64,000 nt of DNA from Lytechinus pictus (Eukaryota; Echinodermata; Echinoidea; Temnopleuroida; Toxopneustidae). Numbering within the stretch: the stretch's first letter is position 1; the number at the start of each line of letters is the position of its first letter. The notes under the pieces were generated by a model that was given only the letters and a program-made list of their open reading frames with translations, ran no database searches and was not told the origin of the DNA. Positions 44,243 through 57,600 of this stretch are shown one piece after another. The stretch lies in contig NC_087256.1 in the NCBI RefSeq assembly GCF_037042905.1, positions 27,603,501 to 27,667,500 of the forward strand, written 5' to 3'. The position numbers were made by a program, and so were the translations under genes.

Positions 44243-46715
44243 CTATAAAGTGTGAGTCAGACAGAATATCAACACTAAGAATATTGCTTTTGTATTCTAA
44301 AAAGCAGTTAATAAGGGAAAGATATCAAAACATGTAAGGTATTCAAACCCGTGTCATTTGCTTCTTTTGTGGGGGGGGGGGTGGGTGTACAAGATACACT
44401 GATATTTGCAATCATTGAAAAAGAGCTCACACAATTTACCAATGAAAGTTAACTTTCCAACGACTCACACAATATAGGAGATATATTTCTGATAGAAACC
44501 ATGAGTGTTGTTTATCATTACAGAAAGTCAATATAGGGATGAGTCTATCAGGAACCAATTATTCTATTTGGTTATGTTATGACAGTATTCTTTTATAACA
44601 CTCTACATTGTATGTTAACATCTTCACTTTCAATCACTCTCTCTATCTCTCTCTTTCTCTGTTTCTGTCTCAGTCTGTCTTCGTCTCTGTCTCTCCGTCT
44701 CTTTCTTTCTCACTCTCTCTCTCTCTCTGTAGCCTCAGAAGACACAATGAGCCATCAATGACAAAGTCTCTATGATCAAATTCACACTCTAAAACACACA
44801 CACTCTCTCTCTCTCTCTGTTATTAGCAATATTCATCATCAATTTACAGATATGGATATGAATTATGATACAAAAAGGTATCAGACAATACTCAGATATC
44901 TCCCCCCCCCCTCCCCTTCAGATTGAAGTAAATGAATGCAGTTTAACTATGCACTCTCTCCTCTCTGTCTTCCTAGTCTGCCTGTTTGTCTCACTCTCTC
45001 TCTCCTTCTTCATTAACTCTTGTGTCCAGCATAAAATTATTTATTGTATATTTCTCTCTGTGGTAGTTACTTCTAGAGTGCGAGGGCCGGAGAAAAGAAT
45101 ATTTCGACGATGCTGAAAATTGCTGTGACATATCTTCTTAAAATTAATAACAAAGCACATCTACACGATGTTGCTTCGCCAACATCATCACTACCAACTT
45201 CGACATCATCAATCATCGGTCACTGCAAGCACAACTTACCTTTTGAAGTCTACATCATCCTCTGTAAAACATGCTTTTAACATCATCAATAAATTATTCA
45301 ATCACTCAAGCACTGTCACACTTATCACATACACCACACAAACAAATCTGACAGTTGGCAACACATCTGAAACATGAGTATTGATTGACAAACCGGAAAT
45401 TCGGCTAACACAAATACAACAGCAATGTTCATATCAAACACATTTGCAATCCAGTGCAGAGTCGCTCGCTTTGTCAACAAATCAGAATTTGCAACACAAA
45501 AATATTGCAGATTTCAATCACTCCCAAATTTCATAAAGCATTCAAGCACGCACACACTTCCGATCATACCTACATGTACAATAGACACACACAATTTAAG
45601 CAGACTTCAGCAACTTAAAAAAATATTGGATGATCAAGACACACTTGCCTTTGTAAGTCTCGGGAAACCAGATTAATTTTAATTGAAATTATTAGACAAT
45701 CCAGTAGATAAAACACCAAGAACAGCTTGAATATATCTTGATCAAATAATTCAAAGAAAGAAGGGAAATTCATTCATCTTTTTTTTTTAACTTTGTAATT
45801 GGAGATAACATATTTTTAAATTGCAAGAATCTGTAATAAATTAAATTAATAGAACCTTTGTTGTCTTATATTAATTGATTATCCTTACTTTAATAGCAGG
45901 GTATAGTATTAAGGACTGTACTGTTTATTTTCAACCTTTCATGTGTGAAGCTGTTACTTTTCTCTTTTGGTCGCCATGGACCTTGTGGCAGGGAACTGTA
46001 GTCCTATGCTTCTGAAGATATTTCAATATTTAGTTGAAATAGTGAGCAAGTACAGAGAATCCCCCCCCCAAAAAAAAAGAAGACTTTTTACTACTTCGAT
46101 TTCCTGTTAATTAGCCCTAAATAAATAAATAATAATAACATGAAAAATAAACTAATTAATAAATACAAAATAAATTTTATTTTAAAAACTAACGAAAATC
46201 ATAAATAATGGGAAAATCAAAGTTTTCAATGGAATATATCAGCATGAAGAATAGGAAAGACTGCATTGATAGATTTTTTATTGGTTTGCTGAATTACTTT
46301 GAAGGCAAGTGATCTTTGAAGCATCCTTCAATCACATACACAGACGAGACAAATAGCGTATTCTAGCCTGTATTCTTGAAATCTGTCAAACGTAAATTCA
46401 TGTAAAATTTTATGTCCCTATTACATTTGTGTATTTAAAGAATTTTATTCTATCGTATTTCAGCTTTTGAAAAGGGAATTGGCTGTGTCACACTTCAACC
46501 AGTATACAGCTAGTTGGACATTACTGTCAAAATGCAATTTGGAGAAAAGAAAAATATTGCAACTTTTAAGGATGAAGTATTTTTGCAAAGAGGCCTAAAC
46601 TTTGAAGATGAAGGTATTTAATAAGTACGTTGATTCTGTTTTTTGTTGCTCTTTGTTCAAAAAGTTCATAACAGGAATGACAAAGCAAATAAATCATTTC
46701 ACCAAATTGGAAAAC
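44243..46715. other. Non-coding stretch between locus E and PDCD11
   Basis: Contains CT microsatellites (44620-44830 and 44950-45010), C/G-runs and AT-rich sequence. A 22-base stretch near 45241-45262 is bounded by ACAG and GTAAGT on the minus strand but is too short to support. The next PDCD11 exon would be expected about here or beyond; none was found. Confidence 0.45.
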
Positions 46716-46993
46716 CTGGGCCATGTCTTACAAAGATTTACAATTGATCCGATCAGTCCTAACTATGGAAAGCCAGCAACGTCAGCATCTTATAAATGCA
46801 TGTTTGTTCAAAATATCTTCTAGATATAATGTATATTCATAAATTCATTGTTTTCTTGACAATTTGGAGTTTTCCCCTTTGTTTACAAAGGACATTTTGC
46901 AAATTTCCTGTAGAAAAAATTATGACACCAATGGCTTTCCATAGAGTTATGATTGATTGGATCAGTCGTAACTCTTTGTAAGACGGGGCCCTG
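46716..46993. mobile_element. Palindromic MITE, TCTTACAAAG family (copy 1)
   Basis: The ends mirror each other: CTGGGCCATGTCTTACAAAG on the left, and CTTTGTAAGACGGGGCCCTG on the right. Inside are TTGATCCGATCAG and ACTATGGAAAGCC words and their inverses. The length is ~278 bp and there is no coding content. Relatives lie at 56619-56909 and 59333-59952. Confidence 0.75.
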
Positions 46994-47035
46994 AACAGCC
47001 TTTCTAATCTTTGCTGATTTCATGAATACAGGCTC

Positions 47036-47830
47036 TAGGGACAGTGATTTTCCGCGATCGCGGAAAACGGACGGAATATACGGAAAGGGCCTTTTGAAAC
47101 GGAAAATGGCATTTCAAACAGAAAATCACGGAAAACGTATTTTCCCTCAAAATACACAGAATAGCAACAGAAATTACTCCAAAATCACAACAAAATGAGA
47201 ATATTAAATGGCCCAAAAAACCCAGAAAACACGATCTCACTTCGCTACTATCATGACAATTCACACATCGTGACTGCACTCGACATCAGCACACTCGATT
47301 GTACCCCGCACCGTACCCGTACCCGGCCGGCCGGGTTGGGCTTCACATGCACACATGTGTCGTTCAACTACATGTACACAGTTGTGTGTTGCTGCCCTCT
47401 ACGTTTGAAGATGTAACAGCACGATATCATGGTCTTAAAATCCAAGATGGCGGATTGGGAAAAGACGTTGACTGATGATAAAGATGTCCAAAAAACCCCA
47501 AAATTATCGATGAAATATCATTTCACCTTGAAATAATGCTAATAATATGAAAGGTGAGGATGTATGCATGCAAAATGGGTGTGTTAAAATATTTTATTCA
47601 CCCGCATAGATCCGATTAGAACGGATTTTATTGTGTTGTTGGTACAGTAGCAGATACAAATTTTGACCAGTGCGAGTGTGCATGTAAATGTGTAAACGGA
47701 ATTGTCACTTTTCCGTGTGTACAAAGTCTATGGGGAAACGGAATTTCCGTTTTCTGACATGCTGAAACGGAATTTGAGATTTTCTGAAACGGAAAAGGCA
47801 ATTTTTTGAAACGGAAAATCACTGTCCCTA
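47036..47830. mobile_element. DNA element with TAGGGACAGTGATTTTCC ends and 6-bp duplication
   Basis: The element begins TAGGGACAGTGATTTTCCG and ends with its exact inverse, and is flanked by AGGCTC on both sides (47030-47035 and 47831-47836). A 20-base perfect palindrome centred on CGATCG follows the left end, and GGAAA words repeat inside. The interior is CpG-rich near 47310-47340. No transposase was recognised. Confidence 0.8.
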
Positions 47831-47850
47831 AGGCTCAATACACTACACCA

Positions 47851-48003
47851 GGGGCCTGCTTCATAAAGAGTTGTCAACAATTGTAACTTTGCCATTATGA
47901 CAAATAACATGGAAACCTTGATTTTAATTGGCTGTTGAGCCATGTTACCATGGTAGTTGCCATCATAACAGAGCTTAATTGCTAAACTTTTTATGAAATA
48001 CAC
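47851..48003. mobile_element. Short MITE with GGGGCCTGCTTCATAAA-type ends
   Basis: The left GGGGCCTGCTTCATAAAGAG is loosely mirrored by CTTTTTATGAAATACACC on the right, with ACCATG-rich sequence between. It is about 150 bp and abuts the next MITE at 48006. Confidence 0.5.
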
Positions 48004-48005
48004 CC

Positions 48006-48368
48006 CAGAGCTGCCAACATTTGGAAGAGTAAATTATTATTCTCTACATCCGTAAAATATTTTCCCTTTGCAATTGACCCTATCTTTACAATTTCATTAT
48101 TCTAGAGGAATCTGAACAGAAAAAAATGTACAAATACTTTGCTTTACAAGCTACAATGCAGTCTACTTCTAAAACTATACTAGATTCTAGTCATTCCACC
48201 GTTTGCATACGTGTTTGCATGTATCATTTTATGTATCAATATGAAAGTAGCTCTAGCCCCCCCCCTTTCTTTCCTCTTTGCGGCATTTTATTTAAGATGC
48301 CCTTTTGAACTTCCATGGTCCTTTATATTCTAACATAGACTAAGTTTTCCTTACGGTTGGCAGCTCTG
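48006..48368. mobile_element. MITE with CAGAGCTGCCAAC ends
   Basis: It begins CAGAGCTGCCAAC and ends GTTGGCAGCTCTG, the exact inverse. No clear target duplication is visible. The end motif is shared with 57485-57980 and resembles 31647-33455. It lies 62 bases inside the intron that follows PDCD11 exon 11. Confidence 0.7.
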
Positions 48369-48430
48369 CAACACTGATCACCACACACACACAGCAAACA
48401 AATCAAGACAAAATGGAAGCAGGATCCTAC

Positions 48431-48609
48431 CTTGCCAGGCTCGAAAGATTCCTGCTCTCTCCTACTATCTTTCCTGAGGGATAGAGACAGCTTCTTGCTC
48501 TCAGGGTTGTGCGTCCTGACGACCTGGCACTTGAGAACTTGACCAACGTAGAAGTTATCTGCAGGAGAGGCGCTGTCGTCTATCCCTAACTCTGCCCTGG
48601 GGATGATGC
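48431..48609 (-). CDS. PDCD11: PDCD11 exon 11 (end of S1 unit 6), last exon found
   Basis: 179 bases that restore phase 0. Codes GIIPRAELGIDD, FYVGQVLKCQVV and KKLSLSLRKDSRREQ. Borders are TGATAG and a donor GTAGGA, so at least one more exon is expected downstream. Confidence 0.95.
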
Positions 48610-51600
48610 CTATCAGGACAAAAGATGAACATATAATCCTTTGTTCTATCTTTGCATTTTTTATCATCAATTCATTATATTTCGACGTAAATTTTGTGAA
48701 TAGTCATTTTGTAAGTAACTTAGGTCACCCTCTGCATTCAATATTCACGTTTATGAAATGGATATAGGGATATAGGGGTGTCGTCATCTAGTGGTTATGA
48801 CTCTCGTCTTTCAATCTGAGAGATGTGGGTTTGATTCCTAGCCATGGCATGTTTTCCTTCAGAAAGAAATTTTCCCACACTGTGCAGCACTCAACCAAGG
48901 CGAGGTGAATGGGTACCCGGTAGGAAGAAATTCCTTGAATCCTTGAGCGTCTATAGGTAGCCGAGCTAAAGCCGGGGTCATAGTAGGGCCTGCTGGGAGA
49001 ACAGTTTTCAGAAATGAAGTGGCTACCCCGGGTAAAGATACCATTCTTATTATGGTATTTGTGCAGTAAAATAGGAATTTTGAATTTGACATATGAAGTT
49101 TGATTTTGAATATATCCCAACTGGTTTTAAGATGGGCCCTGAGGAGCATTTCAGGAAACAAATAATCAGAGAGTCACACCGACTATTGTTCAAAGCTACC
49201 AAACCCTTGCATCTGATTGGCTCTGAGCAAACTTGTGTGTGAACATTACTGACCATGTTTCATGAAACACTCCCCTGTGCATGCTCACAACCGATCATTT
49301 GCTTAAGCCCGGAGCACACTATGCGATTTGTTTCGATCCGATTTTCAAAGAAATTGTAATAACATTTGACATGGACATTCCTACCGATAAAATCTTAGCG
49401 ATCAGAGTTCAGAATAGTGGTAGGACTATGGAAATTTGGGTCTAGTTCTGGCCTCCCTGTAGGAATAAAAGCAAACTAATATCCAAAGCGTAATGACATC
49501 ATCATCGGCAGCGCCTTGAAGCCGATTTGTACTTTACTCTGACCACAGCCCACAGGGCTTGCCGCAAAGCAAAATTATGATTTCATTATTCCTAACATTA
49601 CGCCAAACTTCATATGAAATAATTTTCACTTATTGGAACTTTCACATTTTAATGCAAAATGCGATTTATTGAAAAATCGCATTGCATCATATCGCAGTGT
49701 GCGCTGGGCTTTAGAATCCACTCCACCAATCTCTCACCTTTGACATCATTGTAGAAGGACACGATGCAGCCAAAGTCCTTGACAGCCACGACGCAGCCGT
49801 GCACCCACATGCCCACCTTGGGCTGTGAGTAAGAGGCAAGGATCGGCAGACTGGATTTCACCATGGTCTTCTTGTGAGTGAGGAGGACGCGCCTCTTGGA
49901 GGGTTCAACAAGGAGCACCTGGGGATGAAAGGGTTGGAATTAGTATTGATCAGGGGTTCTCAGAAACAAGTGCATGGTATGATGAAGAGGAGGAGGAGGA
50001 TGACGATGATGATGCTGGTGGTATTGGTGATGGTGAAGATGCAGAAACAACTGCATGGTACAATGATGAAGAGGAAAATGACGATGAGGAGTAGGATGGA
50101 GAATGACAATGATGTTGGTGGTAATGTTGATGTTGAAGATGCAGCAACAACTTCATGGTATGATGAGGAGAGCGACGATGAAGAAGCTGGTTGTGATGAT
50201 GGTGAAAATTATGATAGTGGTGATGGTGATGATGATGATGATGAAGATGACAACGGTGATGCAGAAAATGATGGTAGTGACACTGATGATGAAAAAATAA
50301 TGTTTGAGGATTATCTGCAGTATACACTCAGACTCTCAACCAAAAATACTCAGGATACTTATCATCAAACTAACTTGGAGAATACCATGTAGAATAATCT
50401 ATACCTCCTATTCAACTTCTAGTATATAATACTAATAAATATACTTGGGAAAAATGAGGATTACTTACCCTTAATTCTATTTCTGACCCAACAGTGAACC
50501 TTTCTTGTGGTTTCTGAACAGGAATATCAGCCAGATGGGTTCTTGGAACAAAGCCATGGATCCGATCCTGAATCTTAACAGCTACACCTCTCGGCATCAC
50601 CGACTCAATCACTCCCTGCAAAGCAGAACAAATCAGTAACATCAGTTTGTAGGTAGGTTATGAGAGAGTGTGCAGATAATGTGGTTTAGCAAAGGAAAGT
50701 GGACAATGCATAAATGCAGTGATAACTTTAATAATACTAATAGCTGGAATTATGAAGCTCTTTTTGACAGAGGATACAAAGCGCTGCTATATTACCCCGG
50801 GTTTAGCTCGAGCTACCATCACTGGCGCTCAGTGCATGCAAGGAATTACTCCTACTGGGTACCCATTCATCTCAACTGGGTCGAGTGCAGCACAGTGTGG
50901 ATAAATTTCTTGCTGAAGGAAAACACGCCATGGCTATGATTTGATCCCACGACCCTCTGTATTATGGGCAAGAGTCTGAACCACTCGACCAATATGCACC
51001 CACACTGACTGACTGGATGAAATAGAAGTAAAACAAATTCATTGAAATTTAGAACGATCAGCAGTCATTTCCAAGGATCTTGTGCGAGAACTGCAACTCC
51101 CCCGCTTTGAGGTCAGTTTGAAAATCTCTCCTCTGCTTGGATATTTAATTTCTGGGATTTATTTCAATTGAGCCTGTCTTTATGCGCTTGTGCCAAGGAT
51201 ATTTGCCATATTGATGAATTGTGTCTTTCAAAAAATAGTACTGAACATCAAAATACAGAAACTGTTTGATGATTCAAATTTTGCAGTACAATTCACTTGA
51301 TAATTTTTCTTTATCATATATTTCTAGCATTGAAAATACAATAGACATTGTTAATAATGTCCCAAAAAGCCCAAATGCATTAAAACATTTGAAATGAAAA
51401 TACTTTCAATATACTGAAAAACTGGACCAGAATGCCTATAATCTCCAAAACATTTAGAATCTATAAAGGCCTCACGTGATTCATTACACATTGTACTACA
51501 TGGTGTTAAAAACGGAATAAAATTGAGTACATATTGCTCTCCTAAATACATGTCGCTACAAGGAAAAACTTATAGCATGTTCATTTTGAAATCTATCTGC

Positions 51601-54600
51601 TTGTCTCTTACGACAGTTTGTGAAAGCAGTAACGATGAGAGCCAAGAAACCATCAGCTTACAAGTACTGTAAACACTGTTATTTTCGCGGTATTAATTTT
51701 TCGCGCTGGGTGGCTTCAAAACATATTCGCGGGTTCTTGAATACGTGCTGCACGCTCCATAATCACTAAGTAACTTCCTTCTTCCCCATCTGTGAATGGT
51801 TTTAATTAACATTTCAGCAACAAAATTGTATTTTCTGATCATAATTCTAGCTCTCAAGGCGGCGTAATTCAGCATTGTTTTGATCCAATCATGAGCTTTT
51901 GTGATATTTAGCACAACTTTCCTTTGCGGAGCGGACATCAGGGAAGGCAAAAAGGGGGCGGTGCTGGCCTGGTATGGACGGCCGAGCACCGGGTAAGGAC
52001 CGGGGGAGAATACAGCTATTCAAAGCGCATGGGATCAATCAACAAACCTGGACGATCGACAAGACGTCTTCTTAAAACTAAACAGATCTAAACACTCACC
52101 AATCAAACAGCAAAAGCAACTTATATTTCAAGCAAATTCATAATCTAAATACCGATCCGCGACCGTTGAAAAAATGTTCACAATGGAACAATTCTCGCGA
52201 TGCATATGATTTTGGAGCCTTCTATAGGTCAAATTATGAAGTCGCTTTGCCAAAATGATACATGCAACTGAACCGCGGTTCAAAACTTGCATTAAAATAG
52301 ATGCTCATAAATTCGCGTGTTTTTCAATTCGCGCTCGCCGATCTTGCCGCGAAAATTTCCACACCGCAAAAATTTCCTCTTTTACATTAATAATGACCAG
52401 TGTCCAAATTAAATAAGGAAAACATGTTACCTACCGTGACCAGCATGCCTGGCTTGACATCGTTGATCCCAAGGAATGGCTTATCTAAGATGGACTGCCT
52501 CAAAGACACAATGGCCAGCCGATCAAAGAGGTTGAAGTTCAAGATACGACACCTGACCTTCTCCCCAATGCTCGCCGGACTGTGCCTCTTCTGTTTGTCA
52601 TCACTGCCATGGGAATGCTAAAAATAGGATAGATCAATTATACATGGTTTTAACAAAATTCTCTGATAAAAGAGGAATTATGCTAAATAGTATCAAAGAT
52701 ACTACAAGGGGAAGATCGGACACTTCGACGGTTTTTTGAAACGCTCCCAAACGCTTGATAAACGCTCAGGGGAAGGACACCCACTAGCGTTGAGTAAGTA
52801 AACCATCGCACATAGGCACGCAGCCGAGTATAAAACATATGGGGAAAATGAGAGAGGGGACTTTGGAGAGGGCTCAAGGGTGGTGCATGGGAATAATTCC
52901 ACCTTTTATTACCCAGAAACCTCTGAAATATATTCATCTTTAATTTAAGAAAAAAAAAAATTTAATGAAAAAAAATTTAAGATGTAAAAGTCGTCTATTC
53001 CTTCAACCCTTCACCATTTCTCTCATGTTTTGTACACAACCATCTCGCGATGAGCAAAGGTAAAAATGAGTCGTTGCTTACTCAATGCTGTAGGGCGCTC
53101 TTTCCGAGCGTTTCATTACACGGTCTATGTACTGTTCGATCTTCCCCCTGTAGTATCTTTGGTAGTATACATTGGTGGTTACTTCAAGCTTATAAGAATT
53201 CTCTCCAACAATCTACAATTATGGGGTATTGCAAGAATCTTACAATCAATTGCTAGTCAATTTTGGGTCAAAACTCAATCATAACTGCAGATTTGCGATT
53301 TGATTGCTGGTCGGCCATTTGCAAGAAGCAGTAATAAGCAATTTGCTCTGGTTATAATTGATATATATCAATTATAAACTGGAATCAGAAATTCGCAATG
53401 GATCACAAATATTTCATTGTAACACCCCCTAAGACTACAAAATATGGTAGTAACACCAAAATATTGTGACATTAAAATTTCATTGAATACACAATTGTGG
53501 GTTATGATATGATATATAAATATAGCCTATAGGGGCAATCACCTTTTTTAACAGCCGCCCGCAATCTGCTACTAACAATATCCAAGAAAATTTGGAAACT
53601 CAGCAGCCAAGGCTCCACACTTAACTTTTTTTTCTTGATGGCCCGATCGGACCACCAAAATCATCAATTTCATATTTTTGGTGGCCCACACAGCAAATTT
53701 GGTGGCCCTAAAACAATAGAAAACATTACAATTTATCAAAACTTGGCAGCCTGTCTGGGCCACCAAGTGTGGACTTTTACCGAATTCCGGTGGCTCAACT
53801 CTCAATGTAGGTTGCCCAGGCCACTGCTAATGTCGAGCCCTTAAAATAAAGAAATAGCCCCTAAAATTCAGCAGTTGGCCAAATAGGAGGTATAAAAATC
53901 CCCTGAAAAATAAAAATAATTTTCTACTCTGGTTTTTATGTACAAGGGTTCATCCACTCCTACTTACATAAACTATGCCTCTCATTTTTTTATTCAGCTG
54001 CACAATAAGATTCTCCTTCTCTTGGACTCGGACCACCAAGGCATCTTCAATGATGTCACCGGGTGAAAGGTCACGGATGAAGTCGGTGGTAAGGTCGAAG
54101 GACAACTTCTGATGAATTGGGTTCAGGCCGAGTCCGATGGACTTGGTGGTTGGACAGTTGTACAGAATAACGGCCGTGACCTAAGAAATCATAGGGAGAG
54201 GCAGAGAGCATTGAAATCTAATTGTATACAATTAGTATACATCATTAAGGGCATTTAGTTAGAATCACAGACACAAAGTATCTTGGAACAGTTCTCACTC
54301 ATTACAACTGTTTGAAAGGTAACAAGTGTGGAAAATAGACCAGTTCGTAGTTACTTCATGGGCAATTTTGGTCAAATGACCTTTCATTTCTTTCATTATA
54401 AAAAGCAAATTTCAAAGCAAGATATTATGTAAGCATGCCTTACATAGCAGGGTGCAGAAATTGTAAAGAACAGGTCACTAGAATAGCACACGGATTTACA
54501 CTCCATGAAGGTACTTGTAAAATGTTCTTGAACATTACATGAAACTTCTTATTTCATTTTGATATACATTTGATTATATCGACTGATTTCAACTGATTTG

Positions 54601-57600
54601 TTGCATTTCTTCTTTGAACGCATTTACATGCTGCTATAACAATGTACTTGGCCAGCTGTGAAATACCACTCGCTAGAGGACGCATTGATGTCTTTTGAGG
54701 ATATAACGAAAAACACAATTCAAAAGAATATATGAACAATCAATACATCAAGTTGGTGCTTAGCTCATTAAATATTAAATGTCCATGTCACTTTTGGACA
54801 AATGGCCTCCTCCTGATCATGCACAGAATGGAACTCCAAACTGGCTTATTATTCTAATGCCCAAGCAGAATTGTGATGTGTGTATCGTATCTTTATAAGA
54901 TAGTGACATGGATTCTTGTTATCTGAAGAACCATCCTCATCTCAAAGCCATAACTGTTCAATAGAACTAGTCATAAAGGGGTACTCCGGGCTGAAAATAT
55001 TTATATCGAAATAAAAAGAGTAAAATTCACAGAGCAAAATGCTGAGAATTTCATCAAAATTGGATAACAAATGGCAAAGTTATTAAATTTTAAATGTCAG
55101 CAATATATTGTGAAAACAGTTATATGCACGTTGTCATGAATATTCTTTAGGTGGGCTGATGATATCACATCCCCACTTTCCTTTTTCTTATGTTATTTCA
55201 TGAAATTATACTTGTTTCATTTTTTCATACAAGTGTGAATGATATGCCTCCCTTATAATGAAATGAAATAAGTTGCAGCAATGAATATGTAATGCACTAG
55301 ATCACTTGTCATTGCATTTTTTGTTTTGGTTCTTTGGGGATATGACATCATCAATTGGCTCATTGAATATTCAAGAAGACATGCCTAGAACTGTTTCATC
55401 GGAATAATGCAAATCTTTAAAATGCCATAAGTTTGTTATACCTTTTCCGATTTCGATCATATTTTCAATGTTTTATTTGTCTGATACATTTGATTGAATC
55501 AACTGATTTCAACTGATTAGAAAGGGTCTGCAAAAAGACATCAAAATTTCAACCATTTTGATTGTAAACTAAACCCAACACCCAGACGCATTTGAGGACT
55601 CGTTGGATGTTTTTTCTGACAAAGACTGCTTTATCAGTTTAAAAGACAACTTTGACCATTAGCAAATTAAAATCATAGAATTTACAGATCTGACTTGCCA
55701 GATGACAGATGGTAATGATCCTTCTTCTTATCTAACAAGAAATAAAAAAAAATTGAAAGTTCATTCTCTTCGCATTGACTAAAGTACCGTTCATATTGCT
55801 GAAAGTAATGTGTGATGAAACTTCTTGTAGAACTTTGAGAGTAAACATACCTTCTGGCCGATTTCATACTTGGTGAGTTCGTCAGCAGTGTCCTTGAGAT
55901 GTATAGGATCTACACAGCCCTTGTAGAGACCAAAGATGTCTGTGATCATAGAGTTTGGAAGAACCTAGGATTTCAAAGAAAAATGAAGTTTAGTCTTAGA
56001 TTAATAATAGCATTTTTCTACTCAGATTCAATACTCGGATTCAATCAGTCATTCCCGCACACAATATATGCACATCCTCCACTCCCTGGGGAGTATTCCC
56101 ATGATTTTGGAACTTAAGATTAATTTAAAATGAACACAATTTCCTTGTAATGCCCTTTCTACAACGCTGAGAATATGCTTTCACATGGGCTTAAAAAGAT
56201 CATACCTCTTCCAATATCTTTAATAATTTAATTTTTCTTTGCAACATTTGTTTCATAAGAAAAATGTCCCAAAGTAAATGATGACACAACTTATTCGGTC
56301 TATTATTTCTTTTATAATTTCCTAAAAAGCGCCTTGAGCACTCTACAGAGTGGATTTGGCGCGATATAAGTCTAATTATTATTATTATTATTATTATTAT
56401 ATTTGCAGATACCCATAGATGAGTCAACCTTCCATAAGTCAAATGACTGACTAATTCGAGGCATGTTTCAGACCAAGGGTCCGTAACACAATCAATCGCT
56501 AAATCAATAGACCAATCAAGATAAATGTGTCATGCGCATTTGGTTCAAAATGTCGGCTAGGAACCAATGAGAAGTGTTCTTTCATATTTGCTGTTCATCG
56601 CCAAGCCTTGTGTTACGGGCCCCAAGGTACTGTCTTACAAAGAATTGCGATTGATCCAATGAACCACAACTATGTAAAGCCCACAACTTCAACATCTAAA
56701 ATACACGTTTGTTTAGAATATTTGCTAGATATGATGTATATTCATATATTCTTTTCTTTTCTTGAAAATTCAGTGTTCTTCTCTTTGTTTATAAAGGACA
56801 TTGTGCAAATTTCCTGAAGAAAAAAATTATGACATTGACGGATTTCCGTATACTTGAGGTTGATCGGATCAATCGTCACTCTTTGTAAGACAGGACCAAG
56901 AATATGCAAAAGAAGTGTTAATAACATCTTCTCAGTCAAATTTCTTCTGATTCAAACAAATTTCTGAGGTCCCAAGAGACTTGACTTAGGCAGAGTCACA
57001 TGTAGAATAGATTCCCATCACCCAATCATAATCACCTTGGTAACCATGACATCCAGTCTCGTCCCTGGTATCAGAGAAGAAAACGTGGTATGCGTGGTCT
57101 TGGTAGCTTTAGAGGACTTTAACCTCTCCTGGTCAAATGTCAGAATGATGGACCTTCCATTGGACTTGACCGCCTTGACCAGGCACGTCACAAGCTTCCC
57201 GGCCTTCATGGCCTCACCCGTCCTGCCTTTGGCGCCCCTGGCCGCATCGTCCTTGGCCAGGAAAGCATTGGTGCCCTTGATGCCGAGGTTGATGGTGTAG
57301 CCGTGATCTTCGATACTGGAGATGCAGCCATGAAGGGTCTGAAAGGGTAAAATCATCAAAAGATTCATTACATTAATGGGATATTTGTTCATCAAAAAAT
57401 TCTTCACCAAATCAGATTTTGATGATGATAAGCAGTCTTGCAAATAAGACAAAAGTGGACGGCTACTCCATATTTTCCCCTACTCAGAGCTGCCAAGTTG
57501 TATTTTGCATTTTCAGTATTCTTATCCCCAAAATCAGTATTTTGACAAAAAAATCAGTATTTTTACCGTGTGAGATAAATATTTTGTATTTTTTCCCCAA

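Noticed and set aside
48770-49053. Functional tRNA gene
   Set aside because: The A and B boxes are present, but no cloverleaf forms and the body matches other dispersed copies, so it is a SINE.
49874-50392. Plus-strand acidic 172-codon ORF
   Set aside because: It is antisense to PDCD11 exon 10 and intron 9, and arises from a GAT-rich minisatellite.
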